Assembly: GCA_002840985.1 (NCBI GenBank)
Contig: PHDM01000018.1
Location: 1-38,979, forward strand
DNA length: 38,979 bases
From: Bacteroidetes bacterium HGW-Bacteroidetes-17
GTDB taxonomy: Bacteria; Bacteroidota; Bacteroidia; Bacteroidales; GCA-2711565
Direction of reading: 5' to 3'
Part shown: piece after piece, positions 36,359-38,979 of the stretch
Layout: every line of letters begins with the position of its first letter
Position numbering within the stretch: position 1 is the first letter of the stretch
The notes under the pieces: model-generated
Told to the model about the DNA's origin: nothing
Database searches by the model: none
Seen by the model: only the letters and a program-made list of their open reading frames with translations
Made by a program: the position numbers and the translations under genes

Positions 36359-38056
36359 TTAAATTTTTAATCTAAGGCTGTCTTTTTTAGATGGCTCACC
36401 ACCAAACATAATTTCTTCTTGTTTAACACTATTCATTTTCAATGAATCCAGTATGAATAAATAATCTTGATAACCGTTCCCTTTAGCTAAGGAGATTGGA
36501 AGTCCGGTTTTTAAATCAAAAAGAAAAAGCTTCCAGGGTGATTCAGATAAGTCTTCATTTAGCCATTGCAAAGCATAACTATATTGCTTAAATGTATTCT
36601 GGTGTTTAAAAAAGAAAATTGGGAAATCTAAATTCAGCCCGGTCATTTTTGTATTATACGTTCTTCCTTTATTTTCATTGAAAGGATTATAGTATTGGTA
36701 TTCATAAGGCATTATTCCTGTAATATCTTTTCTTTTAAGAATATATTGTAACATACCAGATGACCAGATCCAATAACCGCCTGTAGGTAAAGCAGACCTA
36801 CCAGTAATAACAATTTGAGAATTTAACGGGAATGAGTAAGCCGACAATTCTTTCGTAAAAATAGCATGATAATTATTAAATGGGTAAAAGAACTTTTTTA
36901 GCGCGTTAATTCTATGAACTCCTGAGTTGATAATCAAAACAGCGAAAAGAACAAATAATATTACCCTACTCTTTTTGAATAAGCTATAAAAACTTGAGTA
37001 TAATGCCAGTGAAATAATTAAACTGACACCAAAGCCCGCAAAAAACAAATACCTACTGGGGAAATATTTACTAAAGAAAATAAAAGGAAAACTTAAAGAT
37101 ACGATCCAAAGAATGGAAAAAATGATTAAAAAAGGATACGGTTTAATAATATTCTGTATGGGATTAAATGTGTTAAGCCTGACAAAATTATTTTTTTTGC
37201 GGTTCCATATAACACTAAGAAAAATGGCTAAAACAACGAGAATAATTGTTAAAACACCAACAAAACTTTCATTCGAAATCCCGAAGGGATTCACATAAAC
37301 AATTGATATTTTTAATCTAGTTACTATTTGTTCCCAAGTTAAGTCAACTGGCGTACTTGCACTTCTGGGATAAAGTATAACTTCAACCAACCTATATCCT
37401 GAGATTAATATTAAAGGCACTATTAAAACCCAAAGTTTCTTGCCAAAATTTGAAATATAAAACATTAATAAAATAAAAGGGAACACAGAAAACACAACCA
37501 GTTCAGTTGTCTCGATTGCAATATAAAACGAGACAACTGAAACGAAGATTAAAATCCATGATTTTGATGTTGATTGTATGGATTTCATCCCGGTGATGAT
37601 AGATATAAGCAAAAACAATAACCCTGGTAACATATAAATTCCATCAATAAAGGCGGGGATTAAAGTTTGTCCGGGTAATATCATAGGCAAAATAGCTGCT
37701 GCAATTGAAATAGTTTTTGGTAATCCAAACATCCCGTTAAACAAATAATATGCTAAATAAGCAATAGGTAGAAGCCAGACTAAAACAACAAGTCCGCGAG
37801 CCAATTCTGGAGAAAGGGTTAACAACATCCAAAATGGATAACGAAAATATGCTGAAATTTCAAAATTACTCCATTTAAGCCAAGGTAAATTGTGTTGCAG
37901 CGCGGAAGAATATCTCGCCTGATCATCTAATAAGAGGGAATCAAGCCCAAATATGGCTTCTAAATTAAATGCTATAAGGATAATTGGAATGATGATATAT
38001 GGAATAATCTTCTCATACTTTTCAAATAATATTTCTAATTTATTTACACTATCCAT
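36359..38056 (-). CDS. Large polytopic membrane protein, probable GT-C glycosyltransferase
   Basis: This 565-residue protein has about eleven or twelve hydrophobic helices in its first 380 residues and a soluble C-terminal part of about 180 residues. The first outer loop reads LDSLLLDDQARYSSALQHN, with Asp44/Asp45, similar in place and style to the catalytic Asp of ArnT/PMT-type GT-C enzymes. The C-terminal part (VITGRSALPTGGYWIWSSG, YEYQYYNPFNENKGRTYN) is probably periplasmic. Such enzymes take sugars from polyprenyl phosphate, which is what the nearby ArnC-like enzyme would make. There is no closer family assignment. Confidence 0.6.
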   Translation of the reverse strand: MDSVNKLEILFEKYEKIIPYIIIPIILIAFNLEAIFGLDSLLLDDQARYSSALQHNLPWLKWSNFEISAYFRYPFWMLLTLSPELARGLVVLVWLLPIAYLAYYLFNGMFGLPKTISIAAAILPMILPGQTLIPAFIDGIYMLPGLLFLLISIITGMKSIQSTSKSWILIFVSVVSFYIAIETTELVVFSVFPFILLMFYISNFGKKLWVLIVPLILISGYRLVEVILYPRSASTPVDLTWEQIVTRLKISIVYVNPFGISNESFVGVLTIILVVLAIFLSVIWNRKKNNFVRLNTFNPIQNIIKPYPFLIIFSILWIVSLSFPFIFFSKYFPSRYLFFAGFGVSLIISLALYSSFYSLFKKSRVILFVLFAVLIINSGVHRINALKKFFYPFNNYHAIFTKELSAYSFPLNSQIVITGRSALPTGGYWIWSSGMLQYILKRKDITGIMPYEYQYYNPFNENKGRTYNTKMTGLNLDFPIFFFKHQNTFKQYSYALQWLNEDLSESPWKLFLFDLKTGLPISLAKGNGYQDYLFILDSLKMNSVKQEEIMFGGEPSKKDSLRLKI

Positions 38057-38095
38057 ATGGTATTGATTTAAAATTATAAGCTCATGAGAAACCTG

Positions 38096-38293
38096 TTAAA
38101 TAGCTACTAATATTTTAATGTAAATGAAGACAAATAGTTCAACTGAATTACTGGAACATTCCTTAATTGCACAAAGCAAATGGCTGACTCCTCTTAAATC
38201 TCTTTCCGAATAACCGTAATCAATACATGCTTTGCCATATTTAAAATGTATTGGATTAATATCCTTTGATGATAAAGTGTTATCAATCACCAT
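38096..38293 (-). CDS. Small ORF of unknown function, possibly a remnant
   Basis: A 65-residue reading frame starts with ATG at 38293, two bases after the stop of the upstream gene, and ends 39 bases before the start of the membrane-protein gene. The sequence (SSKDINPIHFKYGKACIDYG, then YSERDLRGVSHLLCAIKE) shows no motif I recognise. The C-terminus is hydrophobic (VELFVFIYIKILVAI). The tight spacing supports translation as part of the leftward operon, but the short length and lack of a fold could equally mean the truncated start of a degraded gene. Confidence 0.35.
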   Translation of the reverse strand: MVIDNTLSSKDINPIHFKYGKACIDYGYSERDLRGVSHLLCAIKECSSNSVELFVFIYIKILVAI

Positions 38294-38295
38294 GG

Positions 38296-38979
38296 TTATT
38301 TGTTATCAAAAATACTTACTACGATTCTTTTTAATGTATTAGAAATATTTTCCAATGTAAGTTTTTTACCCCCAACATTAGAATCCTTTTTATCTTTTAG
38401 AGATGGAACTACTCCAAATTCTTTATTGATATAATGCCATTTACGCAAACTGTAATGATAATTTAATTCATCCTTTTGGTAACACTTATGCAGTTTAACA
38501 AAGAATTTCGAATCATAACAATTCTTTATATTTGATAAGCAGAGTTCATTACCAACAATATTTTCTATGACATTCGCTTCTAAAGGTTTCATTTCTTTGC
38601 CAAAGGAATATATTGGACTATCGCATTTCTTTGAGGTTAAAATTGCTTCATTTGAAATCCGCTCTAAAGTTTTCATTCCATATAAATCAACAGCAAAATC
38701 GTAGTTTTTTAAAAAAGGTGCTAATTTCTTTAAACGATCGGGCATTAACTCACAATAAACATCATATACTGCATTTGAATCAACCAGTTTTTTAAATTTA
38801 AATTGGTCTTTTTCTAAAAGTAAAGGGATCTGAAGGAACTTCTCCTTTACTTTCATATGTGAACCAGCATCCCCAAAGTTAGTGGTTAAGGAAATTCGGG
38901 GATATACACTAAATTTATTTTTAACCAGGAAATACTGTACTACAAACTTCTTCCATGAAGTGTCGGGCCATGCTATTAT
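38296..38979 (-). CDS. Probable glycosyltransferase, C-terminal part (runs off the window)
   Basis: The frame stays open from the window edge at 38979 to a stop at 38296, giving 227 residues without a start. An internal ATG at 38856 should not be taken as the start, because the 41 codons before it are open and protein-like (AWPDTSWKKFVVQYFLVKNK, FSVYPRISLTTNFGDAGSHM). The SLTTNFGDAGSH stretch resembles the segment that follows the GT-A domain in a group of bacterial glycosyltransferase-like proteins with N-IG-G-ATH-type motifs. The rest (ELMPDRLKKLAPFLKNYDFA) is not diagnostic. The glycan context agrees. The N-terminal catalytic half is outside the window. Confidence 0.55.
   Translation of the reverse strand: MIAWPDTSWKKFVVQYFLVKNKFSVYPRISLTTNFGDAGSHMKVKEKFLQIPLLLEKDQFKFKKLVDSNAVYDVYCELMPDRLKKLAPFLKNYDFAVDLYGMKTLERISNEAILTSKKCDSPIYSFGKEMKPLEANVIENIVGNELCLSNIKNCYDSKFFVKLHKCYQKDELNYHYSLRKWHYINKEFGVVPSLKDKKDSNVGGKKLTLENISNTLKRIVVSIFDNK

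Noticed and set aside
38296-38856. A complete 186-residue protein starting at the ATG at 38856
   Set aside because: The frame continues open and protein-like to the window edge, so this ATG is internal to a larger gene.

Overview
The window looks like a chromosomal segment from a Bacteroidota (Bacteroidetes) bacterium. The evidence is a low G+C sequence, a 288-residue principal sigma factor without region 1.1, a secreted protein with a SprB-like repeat and a type IX secretion (type B) sorting domain, a LruC-domain lipoprotein, the DUF1573-yajC-ybbR-coaE and pyrG-yidC gene orders, an N-terminally extended GAPDH, and several upstream regions carrying the Bacteroidota -7 element TAnnTTTG. No transposase, integrase, phage gene, CRISPR array, rRNA or tRNA was seen.

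Layout. 1-195 is the 3' end of ychF. 295-4705 (+) holds a TolB-like propeller protein, a T9SS cargo protein, a DUF1573 lipoprotein, yajC, a YbbR-domain protein and coaE, closed by a strong bidirectional terminator. 4846-14250 (-) holds a LruC lipoprotein, yidC, pyrG, gap, rpoD and an HtrA-family protease. 14569-19071 (+) holds dapF, a GNAT acetyltransferase, mltG, a HAD phosphatase and a CoA-transferase. 19141-24210 is mixed: a MORN-repeat protein (-), recR (+), gamma-glutamyltransferase (-), a small basic protein (-) and glmM (-). 24305-29075 is mainly (+): a TPR protein, a DUF368 (PopT-type) protein, aroE, a DUF4342 protein on the opposite strand, and an Nramp-like transporter lacking the canonical metal-binding motif.

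From 29107 to the end the window becomes a surface-glycan region that looks more AT-rich by eye. Three leftward glycosyltransferases (GT2, GT4, GT2) are followed by a tight rightward operon of three genes: an ArnC/GtrB-like polyprenyl-phosphate sugar transferase, a sugar-N-formyltransferase-like protein, and a WecE-type sugar 4-aminotransferase. These converge on two large polytopic membrane proteins with GT-C features, a small unknown ORF, and the 3' part of another probable glycosyltransferase that runs off the window. I infer that this module makes an undecaprenyl-phosphate-linked 4-(formyl)amino-4-deoxy sugar, which a GT-C enzyme then places on an exported glycan. This resembles arn/gtr logic with different parts and is the best candidate here for an uncharacterised system.

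The main non-coding signals are a 14-bp perfect hairpin in the pyrG leader whose GGGT loop can pair with an upstream ACCC, a terminator-like hairpin abutting the ybbR start, a 38-bp dispersed intergenic repeat with two copies, and a recurrent TTTC-N19-TAnnTTTG promoter pattern at pyrG, rpoD and dapF.
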